Assembly: GCF_002420705.1 (NCBI RefSeq)
Contig: NZ_DIIM01000001.1
Span: forward strand, 141,973-205,972
Length of the DNA: 64,000 nucleotides
Direction of reading: 5' to 3'
Origin: Sphingobacterium sp. UBA5670
Lineage (GTDB): Bacteria > Bacteroidota > Bacteroidia > Sphingobacteriales > Sphingobacteriaceae
Made by a program: the position numbers and the translations under genes. Below, piece by piece: positions 17,231 through 26,410 of this stretch. Position 1 is the first letter of the stretch. Each line of letters starts with the position of its first letter. The notes beneath the pieces are model-generated. The model did not search any database, was not told where the DNA came from, and was given only the letters and a program-made list of their open reading frames with translations.

Positions 17231-18748
17231 TTATTTATAGTTCGGATTCTGCACCAGTACCCCCGCGCTCTTCTCAATCTCAGTCTGCGGCAATGGCCAG
17301 CGATAGAATTTGTCTTCGAAATGATAAGGCACCTTACTATCTTTCACCTTATTAAGCACCTCGCCGGCAATATGCCAACGGATTAAGTCATAATGACGTA
17401 ATCCTTCGAACGCCAATTCCACGCGTCTTTCATGGCGTATCCGCTCGCGCATTTTTTCCTTGGTATAGCCGACAGGAAACGCAGGCATCTGAACACGATC
17501 ACGTAATGTTTTCATCGCAGCATAAACAGACGGATCTGGACCGGCTATTTCATTCTGTGCCTCAGCATACATCAACAGAACTTCTCCCAGCCTAAGTATA
17601 ACTGCGTCTTGCTGGCTCAATGTTGAAAAACCAAAAGGTAAGTTGGCCGGATCAAGAAACTTCAATACACCATATCCGGTTGGCCTTGGGTTAGAAGGCG
17701 TATGTATCTTGCCGCCGCCGAAATCGGGATGATCCACAAAAATTGTTTTACTCAACCGCGGATCTCGATCTTTAAAAGGATTTGCAAGATCAGTATACGG
17801 CGACTCTCCAAAGGGCAATCCATCCTTACATTCGTAAGCATCCACCAAATTCTGTAAGGGTGAAGCCGCAATCCAATCGCCCAAATACATATCCCAAGGA
17901 GCTGTATTATTGGGAGCAAGGAAATTGACCGAAAAAATAATCTCCGTATTATTCTTCTGCGTAGCATCACGGAAAACATTTTCAAAACTTGTGCTCAAGG
18001 TGTATTCCTTCATGACCTCTGCACACAAATCCTTCACTTCTTTCAATATGGCCAAATCTGGCACACCATTGTTTCCATAGGCAGCAAACGTAAGCACGCG
18101 AGCTTTCAAAGCTTTTGCTGAACTGGCAGTTGCATGCCCGCCGTTATTGAAATAAGGTTTGGATTCTAAATTTGCGATCCCAAAATCGAGATCTGCCCTG
18201 ATTTGTTTCAAAATATTTTCGGCACTTTCTTTAGGCTGGCGCTGATTCTCCAAATTCAATGAAACCAATACAAGCGGCACTTCGCCATAGATACTGTATA
18301 ATTGAAAATAAACAAAGGCACGTATAAATCGAGCTTCAGCTTCCATTTTCTTCTTTTCCGCATCGTTTAGGTCGGCTCCCGCATAACTCTGCAATTTCTC
18401 GATCAAACGATTTGCTCTGCCTATTGCTACGTAAGCATCATTATAGATCCCCGTTTCATATCCGCCAGTCGTCGGATTTAAATTGCCGCCAACGATTTCA
18501 TTCACACTTCCCGAATTGAACTGATTATAACCATTATCAGTCAGACAGTCCCTAAAAGGCATGCCATAGGAGAAAGTTTCACTTTGTAACGAAGCATAGA
18601 CGCCAGCTAGTGCGTTTTCAAAATCAGATTTTTTACTAAAATAATTGTCGGAGGCAATCTGATCCAATGGATTCAAGTCCAACGCACTATTGCAAGCTCC
18701 AAAAGATAGGCTTGAAATAACCAAAGCTGTTAAAAATTTCTTTTTCAT
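17231..18748 (-). CDS. SusD/RagB-family outer-membrane glycan-binding lipoprotein
   Basis: A 505-residue SusD-like lipoprotein (lipobox LSFGA-C), which caps its SusC partner on the cell surface and captures oligosaccharides. Family marks are DQIASDNYF-K near the N-terminus, ALKARVLTFAAYG (TPR-like helices), VILRLGEVLLMYAEAQNE and RIRHERRVELAFEGLRHYDLIRWH near the C-terminus, ending in QNPNYK. It lies 3 bp after susC at 18752 in the same operon. It is either the last gene of PUL A or a separate two-gene transcript, since 178 bp separate this pair from the enzymes upstream. The substrate is inferred only from context (galactose-rich glycan). Confidence 0.93.
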   Translation of the reverse strand: MKKKFLTALVISSLSFGACNSALDLNPLDQIASDNYFSKKSDFENALAGVYASLQSETFSYGMPFRDCLTDNGYNQFNSGSVNEIVGGNLNPTTGGYETGIYNDAYVAIGRANRLIEKLQSYAGADLNDAEKKKMEAEARFIRAFVYFQLYSIYGEVPLVLVSLNLENQRQPKESAENILKQIRADLDFGIANLESKPYFNNGGHATASSAKALKARVLTFAAYGNNGVPDLAILKEVKDLCAEVMKEYTLSTSFENVFRDATQKNNTEIIFSVNFLAPNNTAPWDMYLGDWIAASPLQNLVDAYECKDGLPFGESPYTDLANPFKDRDPRLSKTIFVDHPDFGGGKIHTPSNPRPTGYGVLKFLDPANLPFGFSTLSQQDAVILRLGEVLLMYAEAQNEIAGPDPSVYAAMKTLRDRVQMPAFPVGYTKEKMRERIRHERRVELAFEGLRHYDLIRWHIAGEVLNKVKDSKVPYHFEDKFYRWPLPQTEIEKSAGVLVQNPNYK

Positions 18749-18751
18749 ACA

Positions 18752-21700
18752 TTAAAAATTAACTTGTAGGCCGAATGAATAGATTTTGTTTTGCGGATAT
18801 TGCACCAAATCTCCGCTTCCATAACGTTCAGGGTCAAGTCCTTTGAATTTGGTTGACGTCAAGAGATTGTCTCCTGAAAAATAGATGCGCAATCGGTCAA
18901 TTTTGTATTTTTTCAATAGGCCCTCAGGTAAGGTATACCCCAGTACAAAATTTTTCAACCTAAAGTAAGAGGCATTTTGCAAGAAGTAACTGGATGCACG
19001 GCTAAATTTTTCGGGTGCACTCCATCCCCAGTAAATGCGAGGCATTGTTGTCGATGGATTTTCAGGAGTCCAGCGGTCCAGCCAATCCTTGGTTGGCGGA
19101 CTGCCCTGCACAAAAGGCGTGACTCCCCATCCAGATACATAAGATTTTACGCCATAAACTCCTTGCAGCATTGCTGAAACATCAAAGCCCTTAAAACTAG
19201 CACTCAAATTAAAACTATAATTCAATTTCGGATCAACACCACCAATAATTGTGCGGTCATTTGCATCAATCTTTCCATCGCCATTGACGTCCCTATATTT
19301 AAGATCACCGGCTAATGTATTGTCATTGAACTGTTTTGGCGAACTAGCAACTTCTTGATCAGACTGGAATATGCCAATGACCTCGTAGGTATAAAAACTA
19401 TCCATTGCATAACCATTCTTCTTAATGGTATAACCGCCGATTTCGGGTTCTCCAAACTTCACCAGCCTGTTTTTGAAACGGTCAAAGTTTGCTCCCAGCT
19501 GATATTGTAAGCCGTCCAATCCACCGCCCGTAATTTTGTTGTGATAAGTGATCCCCAATTCAACACCTTTATTTTCAACAATTCCGTCATTGATATTGGG
19601 AGCTCCCAGTCCGACAATGGCTGTAATTTGAGAAGGACGCAGGATGTCAGTTGTACGTTTTTTGTACCAGTCAAAAGTAAAATCTAGGTTTTTAAATAAA
19701 CTCAAATCTATACCGACATCCGTCATCGTCGTTGTCTCCCATTTAATCAATGGATTGGTTAGCCGCTGCTGAGCGACACCAGATTGAAGCGTATTATTGT
19801 CAAATGAATAATTGCCTGTCAAACCCAAAACCGGCTGATAAGGATAATTTAAGGAATAACCATTCACATCGACCACATTCTGATTTCCTAATTGCCCCCA
19901 GGATCCACGGATCTTCAAATTATCCAACCAACCGGAAGCGAATTCCTTGACAAAGGATTCTTCAGATACACGCCAGCCGGCAGAGAAAGAAGGAAACGCT
20001 GCCCAACGATTTTTACCGTAAAACTTGGAACTACCGTCGTAACGCATATTGGCTTCCAAGAGGTATTTCCCTTGGTAATCATAGTTCAATCGGCCGAAAT
20101 AAGAGATCAGTGCCCATTGGTTGGCTGTTCCGTTTGCCCGTTGAATATCCGATCCCCCTGCATTTAATTCTGTTAGCGTATCGTCGACAAAATTCTGTCT
20201 AAAGCCCTGGAGGTAGGTATACTTACTTTTTTCAATGCTATAACCTGCCTGAGCTTTTAAATGATGATCTCCAAAAGCGCGGTCATAATTCAAATAGGTA
20301 AACAAACTGGTATAGATTGTTTGCTGATCTTGATCTGTGAGTCCTTTACCAAGATCCAACACTGTTCCAAGCGTCCCTGAATGGTAGTAATATTCATCCA
20401 AGGTCGATTTATAATCCTTGTACTTGTCCATATTGAAATTATAAGCACCTTTGGTATACCACGAGAGACCTTTAAACAGCTGAACCTCCATCCAGGCCTG
20501 TAAATTAGCCGCATAATCGTCGGTATTGTACGTAAATTTCCGATCCAATACGGCCATTGGGTTTTTATTATTGTATTCCCAATCGTAAGCTTTGTAGGTA
20601 TACCGCCCACTTCCATCCGGTAAAAATGGCCCATAGGTTGGCGCCTGTGACATTGCCGACAGGAATAAGTCTTTGGATCCGCCGGGAATAGATTCGGTAT
20701 GACCGGTTTTGAGCAAGATATTTGTTCCAAACTTTATCCCTTCTGTTACCTTGGTCGTCAAGTTGACACGCGCCGAATAACGATCATAATTAAAACCTTT
20801 GATCATGCCATTCTGGTTCACGTACCCGAGTCCGATATTAAATGTCGTCCTTTCGTTCCCGCCCTGAATTCCTAAATTGTGATTATACGTTGGTTTTGTC
20901 TGAAATATAAGCCCCAACCAGTCCGTATTTGGGTATTTTATTCGATCGCTACTATTTCTATAGGTATCAATGATATCGGTAGGATATAGGCCGTCGTTAA
21001 GATTTGAATTCTTTCGCGCTTCATTATAGAGTTCCATGTACTGTGCGGAATTGGTGATCAGGTCGAACATTTTTGTCGGTTTGTAGATTCCCACGTTACC
21101 GTCATACTGCACCGTTGTCTTGCCCGATTTCCCTTGTTTTGTGGTGATTAAAATCACACCATTTGCTGCACGTGACCCATAAATTGCTGCAGACGCGGCA
21201 TCCTTAAGCACACTCACATTTTCGATGTCGTTGGGGTTGACATCCGAAAATTTACCTTGAACGCCGTCGATCAGCACCAATGGGTCCGATCCGGCACCAC
21301 TAAAAGTGCCCTTACCCCGAATACGGATAGATACGCCTTCATTGCCGGGTTCACCCGACCCCTGATTGACTTGAACCCCTGGGATTGCCCCTTGCAGCAT
21401 AGCTGCCGGATTTACTACCGGCCGTTTAACCATATCTTTACCACTAACCGTCGCTACCGCACCGGTTAGATTTACTTTCTTTTGTGTACCGTAACCGACC
21501 ACAACGACTTCCTCCAAACTTGAAGACGAGTTATTGAGTACAACATTCAATTGTTGGTCGTTACCATTGAAAACGATTTCCCTGGTTTCAAAACCCACAG
21601 ATGAAAATATGAGTACAGTTCCGACATCGACGGACTTGAACTCATAATCGCCCAATCCATTTGTTCTTGTTTCTGCAGCGGAATTTTTAACTCTTACCGT

Positions 21701-21943
21701 AACCCCTTCTAGCGGTTTCCCATCAGTATCCCTTACCTTTCCTTTCACAGCACGCTGGAGCGTCCCCAATTCATTATATGCACCATGCGGTAAACTCTCC
21801 AATGATCGACCAGCTGTTGTCCATAACGATTTTGCAGACACCGCAGCCGGTATCGCAATCGAAAGACAAAGTGCCATCATACTGACCTCTGGAACAAATG
21901 GCACCCGTTTTTCGGGCCATTGTCTTGTCTTTTTTGTTTTCAT
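18752..21943 (-). CDS. SusC/RagA-family TonB-linked outer-membrane transporter
   Basis: A 1063-residue TonB-dependent transporter of the SusC class. After a signal region, an N-terminal carboxypeptidase-regulatory-like domain (VKGKVRDTDGKPLEGVTVRV) is followed by a TonB-box/plug start EEVVVVGYGTQKKVNLTGAV, the SusC signature SIRIRGKGTF, and IENVSVLKDAASAAIYGSRAA. A 22-strand barrel then ends in SFGLQVNF. It imports oligosaccharides using TonB energy together with SusD. No anti-sigma-interacting N-terminal extension (STN domain) is seen, so it is not an obvious sigma/anti-sigma transducer. The upstream region has a hairpin-like AGGGACAAAAAGATCCCT at 21988-22005. Confidence 0.94.
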   Translation of the reverse strand: MKTKKTRQWPEKRVPFVPEVSMMALCLSIAIPAAVSAKSLWTTAGRSLESLPHGAYNELGTLQRAVKGKVRDTDGKPLEGVTVRVKNSAAETRTNGLGDYEFKSVDVGTVLIFSSVGFETREIVFNGNDQQLNVVLNNSSSSLEEVVVVGYGTQKKVNLTGAVATVSGKDMVKRPVVNPAAMLQGAIPGVQVNQGSGEPGNEGVSIRIRGKGTFSGAGSDPLVLIDGVQGKFSDVNPNDIENVSVLKDAASAAIYGSRAANGVILITTKQGKSGKTTVQYDGNVGIYKPTKMFDLITNSAQYMELYNEARKNSNLNDGLYPTDIIDTYRNSSDRIKYPNTDWLGLIFQTKPTYNHNLGIQGGNERTTFNIGLGYVNQNGMIKGFNYDRYSARVNLTTKVTEGIKFGTNILLKTGHTESIPGGSKDLFLSAMSQAPTYGPFLPDGSGRYTYKAYDWEYNNKNPMAVLDRKFTYNTDDYAANLQAWMEVQLFKGLSWYTKGAYNFNMDKYKDYKSTLDEYYYHSGTLGTVLDLGKGLTDQDQQTIYTSLFTYLNYDRAFGDHHLKAQAGYSIEKSKYTYLQGFRQNFVDDTLTELNAGGSDIQRANGTANQWALISYFGRLNYDYQGKYLLEANMRYDGSSKFYGKNRWAAFPSFSAGWRVSEESFVKEFASGWLDNLKIRGSWGQLGNQNVVDVNGYSLNYPYQPVLGLTGNYSFDNNTLQSGVAQQRLTNPLIKWETTTMTDVGIDLSLFKNLDFTFDWYKKRTTDILRPSQITAIVGLGAPNINDGIVENKGVELGITYHNKITGGGLDGLQYQLGANFDRFKNRLVKFGEPEIGGYTIKKNGYAMDSFYTYEVIGIFQSDQEVASSPKQFNDNTLAGDLKYRDVNGDGKIDANDRTIIGGVDPKLNYSFNLSASFKGFDVSAMLQGVYGVKSYVSGWGVTPFVQGSPPTKDWLDRWTPENPSTTMPRIYWGWSAPEKFSRASSYFLQNASYFRLKNFVLGYTLPEGLLKKYKIDRLRIYFSGDNLLTSTKFKGLDPERYGSGDLVQYPQNKIYSFGLQVNF

Positions 21944-21987
21944 TGTTTACTGTAGTTATTTATAAAATATTTCTTGATTGATATTTT

Positions 21988-22005
21988 AGGGACAAAAAGA
22001 TCCCT
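21988..22005. promoter_or_regulatory. Inverted repeat upstream of the first susC
   Basis: AGGGA and TCCCT arms flank CAAAAAGA, about 45-62 bp before the susC start. It could be an operator or a leader hairpin. No TAnnTTTG promoter motif was found in this 178-bp gap, so the pair may depend on an alternative sigma factor or on read-through. Confidence 0.3.
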
Positions 22006-22121
22006 CATCATGCAAAAAATTGCATAATCATAATTCGTTTAGACGTGATATTTTCTAATTACTTCTTACTTGTTCGATAGGCTATCTAATTATTTTTCAT
22101 CAGCAGGATGATTTACATCGA

Positions 22122-24107
22122 TTATTTATCCCACTGATCGGTACGGAACGGAGAGGCAGGCAATGCGGCATCGTTATAGAGCACCAGATCAGGATTGTCA
22201 GCCCATCCGTAGCGCACGGCGACGGGCCGGTCCACCTCTTTGGCCGATAGGATAATTTTATTTCCTTCTTTGCGCGCCTGAGCTGGATAAAAATGTTGAT
22301 CGCTGCCCGCAATGGTAAATCCACCAATCTTACGATCGGAAGTTTTCAGGACGAGCTCCTTTCCCATGGGCTTAAAGCTGAGCTGGGCTTCTTTTCCCTT
22401 AATTACCCAACGGTCTAGCTGAGGACCGCTAAAGGAATTTTTCTGTCCATACAAGTCATGGGCTGCTATCCAAGCTAAGCGCTTTCCGACATCTTGCTTA
22501 TTTTTAGGATGTATATCTTTGCTGTCGCCGATATCGGCAATAACGGCCATTCCCGTGTTGGGCAACCGCAATGTCTGACGCTGTGCCTCCCGCAACATCG
22601 CCCATGACGAAGGCTGCGCTGTCGGCTGTTTCTCTTTGAAATTGGCCAGCTGAACAAAATAAAAGGGCATCCTGTCATTACGCCATTGCTGTCTCCAATC
22701 CTTAATCAAGGCCGGCAGTAAGTCGATATAAGGCGCGTCTTTTGAATCCGCATTACTCTCGCCCTGATACCAGATCGCTCCCTTTATTTTAAAATCAACA
22801 AATGGCTGCACCATCGCATTATACAATACGGTCGGTCTATTGGGGCCTTCCATGAGATTAGGTTTGACTGGCAGCTTCCCTAAATCATACCCTATTTTGC
22901 ACTTCCAGTCTCCGGCCAATGAAATCACCTCGCCATTGGGACCTTCCAGTCGGGGCTGTTCTTTACCGCCATATATTCCACCGTCTCCTGCACCGTCAAA
23001 TACCCGCACCGCAATACGGAGTACAGTTTGATCATTTGTCGCTGCCGGTATGGTATAATTTCGGATCTGATCATAACCATTCGTCTCCCCTACTTTATCA
23101 CCGTTGACATACGTGATGTCATTATCGTCAATAGCACCCAAAATCAGCTTGATCGGTTTTCCAAGCCAATGCGCCGGAAGATTGACATCTTTACCAAAAT
23201 AGACTACGCCATCCATTCTAGGAAATAAGTTCTGGTCAAAAAAACTGGGAATTACAATATTGCTCCAGGCGCTTTTGTCCACCTTGGTCGCATACCATTC
23301 GCCCTTGTTTTCAATCTTCACCTGATCCTGCTTGTCGGCCATATCATTCCATTCCGCAATTTCGCGATTATAGATTTGCTGGGCATCGGGGCGCTGAATT
23401 TTCTCGATAATATTTGTATATATGGAAAAAGGGGCTAGTGCCTGCCTGCTCATCCAGGCTTCTATAATCGTTCCGCCCCAGGAGGAATGGATCAAACCGA
23501 TTGGAATCCCGGTTTTCTCGTAGAGTTCACGTGCAAAAAAATAAGCCGTAGCCGAAAATTCCGCAATGTGCGCCGGTGTTACGGAATTCCAGCCCCCCGA
23601 TTCTACCTTCACCTCTTCAGTAGGCATATTGGCTGTCGCCTTTGGAATTTGCAGCAAACGAATATTGGGGTAATTAGCGGCATTTATTTCTTCCTGAAAG
23701 TTATTGATCTTTCCCCAGCCCGCCAAAGGCATTTCCATATTGGACTGCCCCGAGCAAAACCATACTTCGCCGATAAGAATATTATTGAGGGTCAATTGAT
23801 CACCGTCGTTGATTGTCATTTGATAAGGACCGCCATAATGCGGTGTTTCAATAGACAGCTCCCATTTTCCATTTTGATCGACCTTGGTCTGATATTGTTT
23901 CTTATTCCAGCTGACGGTCAGCTGTAGCTCTTTAGCCAGAGCGGTGCTGGTTCCCCATATCTTCACCTTTTCTTTTTGCTGAAGAACCATATTGTCTCCA
24001 ATAAAAGCGGGTAACTGCACTTTGGCTTGGACAATCGATTGGCCCCCAACCACCCCAAGCAGCAGGGCCAATAAGATTCGTTTACACTGTTTAGATTTTA
24101 TCATCAT
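22122..24107 (-). CDS. Sialate O-acetylesterase-type SGNH esterase
   Basis: About 661 residues, exported (signal peptide KRILLALLLGVVGGQSIVQA). The start is taken at 24107 or 24104 (MMIKSK...) because an upstream ATG at 24152 adds a polar lead incompatible with a signal peptide. It matches the sialate O-acetylesterase/DUF303 family: an N-terminal beta domain, the catalytic block GEVWFCSGQSNMEMPL (GQSN serine), GAIWYQGESNA, and the Asp/His end motif IGDSKDIHPKNK. A beta-sandwich (GKDVNLPAHWLGKPI) is inserted between the catalytic blocks. In PULs these enzymes remove acetyl groups from plant hemicellulose or pectin side chains, more often than from sialic acid. It is last in the enzyme block of PUL A, so the glycan is probably acetylated. 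Confidence 0.88.
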   Translation of the reverse strand: MMIKSKQCKRILLALLLGVVGGQSIVQAKVQLPAFIGDNMVLQQKEKVKIWGTSTALAKELQLTVSWNKKQYQTKVDQNGKWELSIETPHYGGPYQMTINDGDQLTLNNILIGEVWFCSGQSNMEMPLAGWGKINNFQEEINAANYPNIRLLQIPKATANMPTEEVKVESGGWNSVTPAHIAEFSATAYFFARELYEKTGIPIGLIHSSWGGTIIEAWMSRQALAPFSIYTNIIEKIQRPDAQQIYNREIAEWNDMADKQDQVKIENKGEWYATKVDKSAWSNIVIPSFFDQNLFPRMDGVVYFGKDVNLPAHWLGKPIKLILGAIDDNDITYVNGDKVGETNGYDQIRNYTIPAATNDQTVLRIAVRVFDGAGDGGIYGGKEQPRLEGPNGEVISLAGDWKCKIGYDLGKLPVKPNLMEGPNRPTVLYNAMVQPFVDFKIKGAIWYQGESNADSKDAPYIDLLPALIKDWRQQWRNDRMPFYFVQLANFKEKQPTAQPSSWAMLREAQRQTLRLPNTGMAVIADIGDSKDIHPKNKQDVGKRLAWIAAHDLYGQKNSFSGPQLDRWVIKGKEAQLSFKPMGKELVLKTSDRKIGGFTIAGSDQHFYPAQARKEGNKIILSAKEVDRPVAVRYGWADNPDLVLYNDAALPASPFRTDQWDK

Positions 24108-24197
24108 AATTTTTTGGGGCTCTTGCCCATTTGGTTTATGTGTTGTCTGCAATCCTAGCTCAAGGAATCCAAGAGCTAGGATTGGAATTTTAGACTG

Positions 24198-26396
24198 CTA
24201 AAAGGCACTAATTTTAAGAATGACACTCGGGCGGTTGCTATTCAAATCTGGATTTAGCCCTATTTTCATCAAATAATCGCCCGAATAGACCTGCCCTTGA
24301 TTTAAGCTCGATTTGCTACCCGGATATATGTTTATCTCCTCTACCTGATATTTTTTCTGAGGATCAAGCCCCTTCAGCCGCATAGGGTCGGTTGTTCCGG
24401 CACCATAGCGATTATTGATGAGATAATTAAAAACTATCGCTTCAGTCTTTTGGTCATTGACATAACTTACTGCGGCAAAATCTCCTTCTCTCGGATCAGC
24501 CAGACGGTACTGGTCACCATGCCAGATCGTGCCCTTGATCGCATCATAATTTTTCACCGCTTGCTGGCCGAACAGCAAATCCTGTTCTTTCAGATGACTC
24601 ACAACAATATCAAATCCCAGCTTGCCCATCATAGCCACGTCGGTCCGGAATTTGAGCGATTGTTTACCCCAGTCCGTCACGTGGTTTGCCGTACTTATCG
24701 CCGGAAAGAAATAGGAATATTCATATTGCATAAATATGCGTTCCAATGGATCAGTATTATCGGATGGCCAAAATTCCGTAAAATACCGAAGTGCCGCATA
24801 GTCCACACGGCCACCTCCGCCTGAACATAACATCATCGGCACTTTCGGATATTTCGAACGTATGCGTTCAAGGACCTTATACAGTCCCTCCACATAAGAG
24901 ATATAGAATGCCCCCTGATCCTTTAAAAATGCCGAATGGGCATTGTAGATAACCGCATTACAATCCCACTTAATATAAGCCAATGCTGGATTTTTGGTAA
25001 AGAGTTCATCCAATATATTGACAACAAAATCCTGTACTTTAGGATTTGTCAGATCCAGGATCAGCTGATTTCGAAAGTAGTGTTCTGCTCGCTGCGGCTG
25101 TTTGACGACCCAATCGGGATGCTTCTCATAGAGCTCAGATTTGGGACTTACCATTTCTGGTTCCACCCAAATACCAAATTTCACCCCTTGTTTCGTTGCT
25201 TCTTCAACAAGTGTTGCAATACCATTGGGTAATTTCTTGCGGTTAGGCTCCCAGTCGCCCAGACTTGAATGGTCACTGTTGCGTGGATACTTGTTGCCAA
25301 ACCAGCCATCATCCAATAAAAAAAGGTCAACTCCGAGTTTTTTGGTATCCTGCAGCAGCCCTTTCAGCTTTTGTTCGTTAAAATCAAAATACGTTGCCTC
25401 CCAGTTATTGAGCAGAGTCAAACGGTCGCCATTGCCATCGAGCAACTGATACCGTCGCGCCCAATTATGTAAATTACGGGAAGCTGTCCCCTTTCCCTTG
25501 GTCGATAGTGTATAAATCAGCTTGGGGGTCGTAAACTCCTGATTGCTGGCTAATTTTACGTGCGAAGCATAATTATTAATTCCAGCTATGATACGCAGGT
25601 TATTCAAATAATCTACCTCAAAATCAATCTTAAAATTTCCGCTATAGCCCAGACTCGCCATCAATACCGTACCTTCATCCTCCGATGCTGCTTTCCCCAA
25701 AGACACCATAAAAGAGGGCGGCTGAAATAAATTCGCCCGTGTTCCGAGTTTGCTATCCAGAACTTTTATGCCGTGTGTCAACGGTGTTTCCTCCACCTGC
25801 ATCTCTTTGGCCCAATCGCCATGATATTGACGCAGCCAATAAGAACTGGAGCGAAGGGTTAAATTGGCAGAAGCAAATTTCTCTACCGTAACCTCTTTCT
25901 TTTCTTTATTTTGGATGGTTGCCCACTGTTCAATGATATCTTCATTCGAAAAAGATTTATAGTGCAGTACGACAGTAATAGCATACACAGGATCCTTTAA
26001 TGTGACATCCAGCTGCTTGACATTTCCATCTAGATTTTTAAGTTCATGCTTTTCGTAGCGCAGATCCAATGACCTATTGCCGTCGCCATGCACAATGCTG
26101 ATAGCCGGCTCGAGCAGGTTTTTTGATCCCGATGCTGTATAGGCCGCATTGGACAATCCGCTATAGTCTGTCAATTGCTTGTATCCACTTGTAAGGGCAT
26201 TGTATTCTTTTGCATCGTTCAGCTTTTCGCCATAGTAAAGCATCTTAAGTGTCTTTGTGGAATCATATTCCAACACTAGCGCATTTGATCTGGTTTCAAT
26301 GGGAATTTGCTGAGACTGCGCCTGAGCATCTAAATGGACAAGGCCCTGAGCCATCAACAGTCCGAGTACAACATGTTTAAAATGATGAGTTGGCAT
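24198..26396 (-). CDS. GH36 alpha-galactosidase
   Basis: A 732-residue exported glycoside hydrolase of family GH36 (signal peptide ending DAQAQ). It has an N-terminal beta-supersandwich, a catalytic (beta/alpha)8 barrel with LLDDGWFGNKYPRN (360-373), nucleophile D478 in KWDCN (476-480) and acid/base D546 in WPSDNTDP, then a C-terminal beta domain. All catalytic residues are intact and the length is normal for the family. It releases terminal alpha-1,6 (or alpha-1,3) galactose from oligosaccharides, probably in the periplasm. It is paired in the same operon with a clan GH-D enzyme of different type (31344), suggesting two distinct alpha-galactosyl linkages. Confidence 0.93.
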   Translation of the reverse strand: MPTHHFKHVVLGLLMAQGLVHLDAQAQSQQIPIETRSNALVLEYDSTKTLKMLYYGEKLNDAKEYNALTSGYKQLTDYSGLSNAAYTASGSKNLLEPAISIVHGDGNRSLDLRYEKHELKNLDGNVKQLDVTLKDPVYAITVVLHYKSFSNEDIIEQWATIQNKEKKEVTVEKFASANLTLRSSSYWLRQYHGDWAKEMQVEETPLTHGIKVLDSKLGTRANLFQPPSFMVSLGKAASEDEGTVLMASLGYSGNFKIDFEVDYLNNLRIIAGINNYASHVKLASNQEFTTPKLIYTLSTKGKGTASRNLHNWARRYQLLDGNGDRLTLLNNWEATYFDFNEQKLKGLLQDTKKLGVDLFLLDDGWFGNKYPRNSDHSSLGDWEPNRKKLPNGIATLVEEATKQGVKFGIWVEPEMVSPKSELYEKHPDWVVKQPQRAEHYFRNQLILDLTNPKVQDFVVNILDELFTKNPALAYIKWDCNAVIYNAHSAFLKDQGAFYISYVEGLYKVLERIRSKYPKVPMMLCSGGGGRVDYAALRYFTEFWPSDNTDPLERIFMQYEYSYFFPAISTANHVTDWGKQSLKFRTDVAMMGKLGFDIVVSHLKEQDLLFGQQAVKNYDAIKGTIWHGDQYRLADPREGDFAAVSYVNDQKTEAIVFNYLINNRYGAGTTDPMRLKGLDPQKKYQVEEINIYPGSKSSLNQGQVYSGDYLMKIGLNPDLNSNRPSVILKISAF

Positions 26397-26410
26397 AATA
26401 ATAAATAGAT

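Noticed and set aside
17895..17925. Partial match of spacer 45981-46010 (GCTCCCAATAA) inside the first susD
   Set aside because: Only the part far from the repeat matches; the first ten guide bases do not, and the place is within a coding region. Judged chance.
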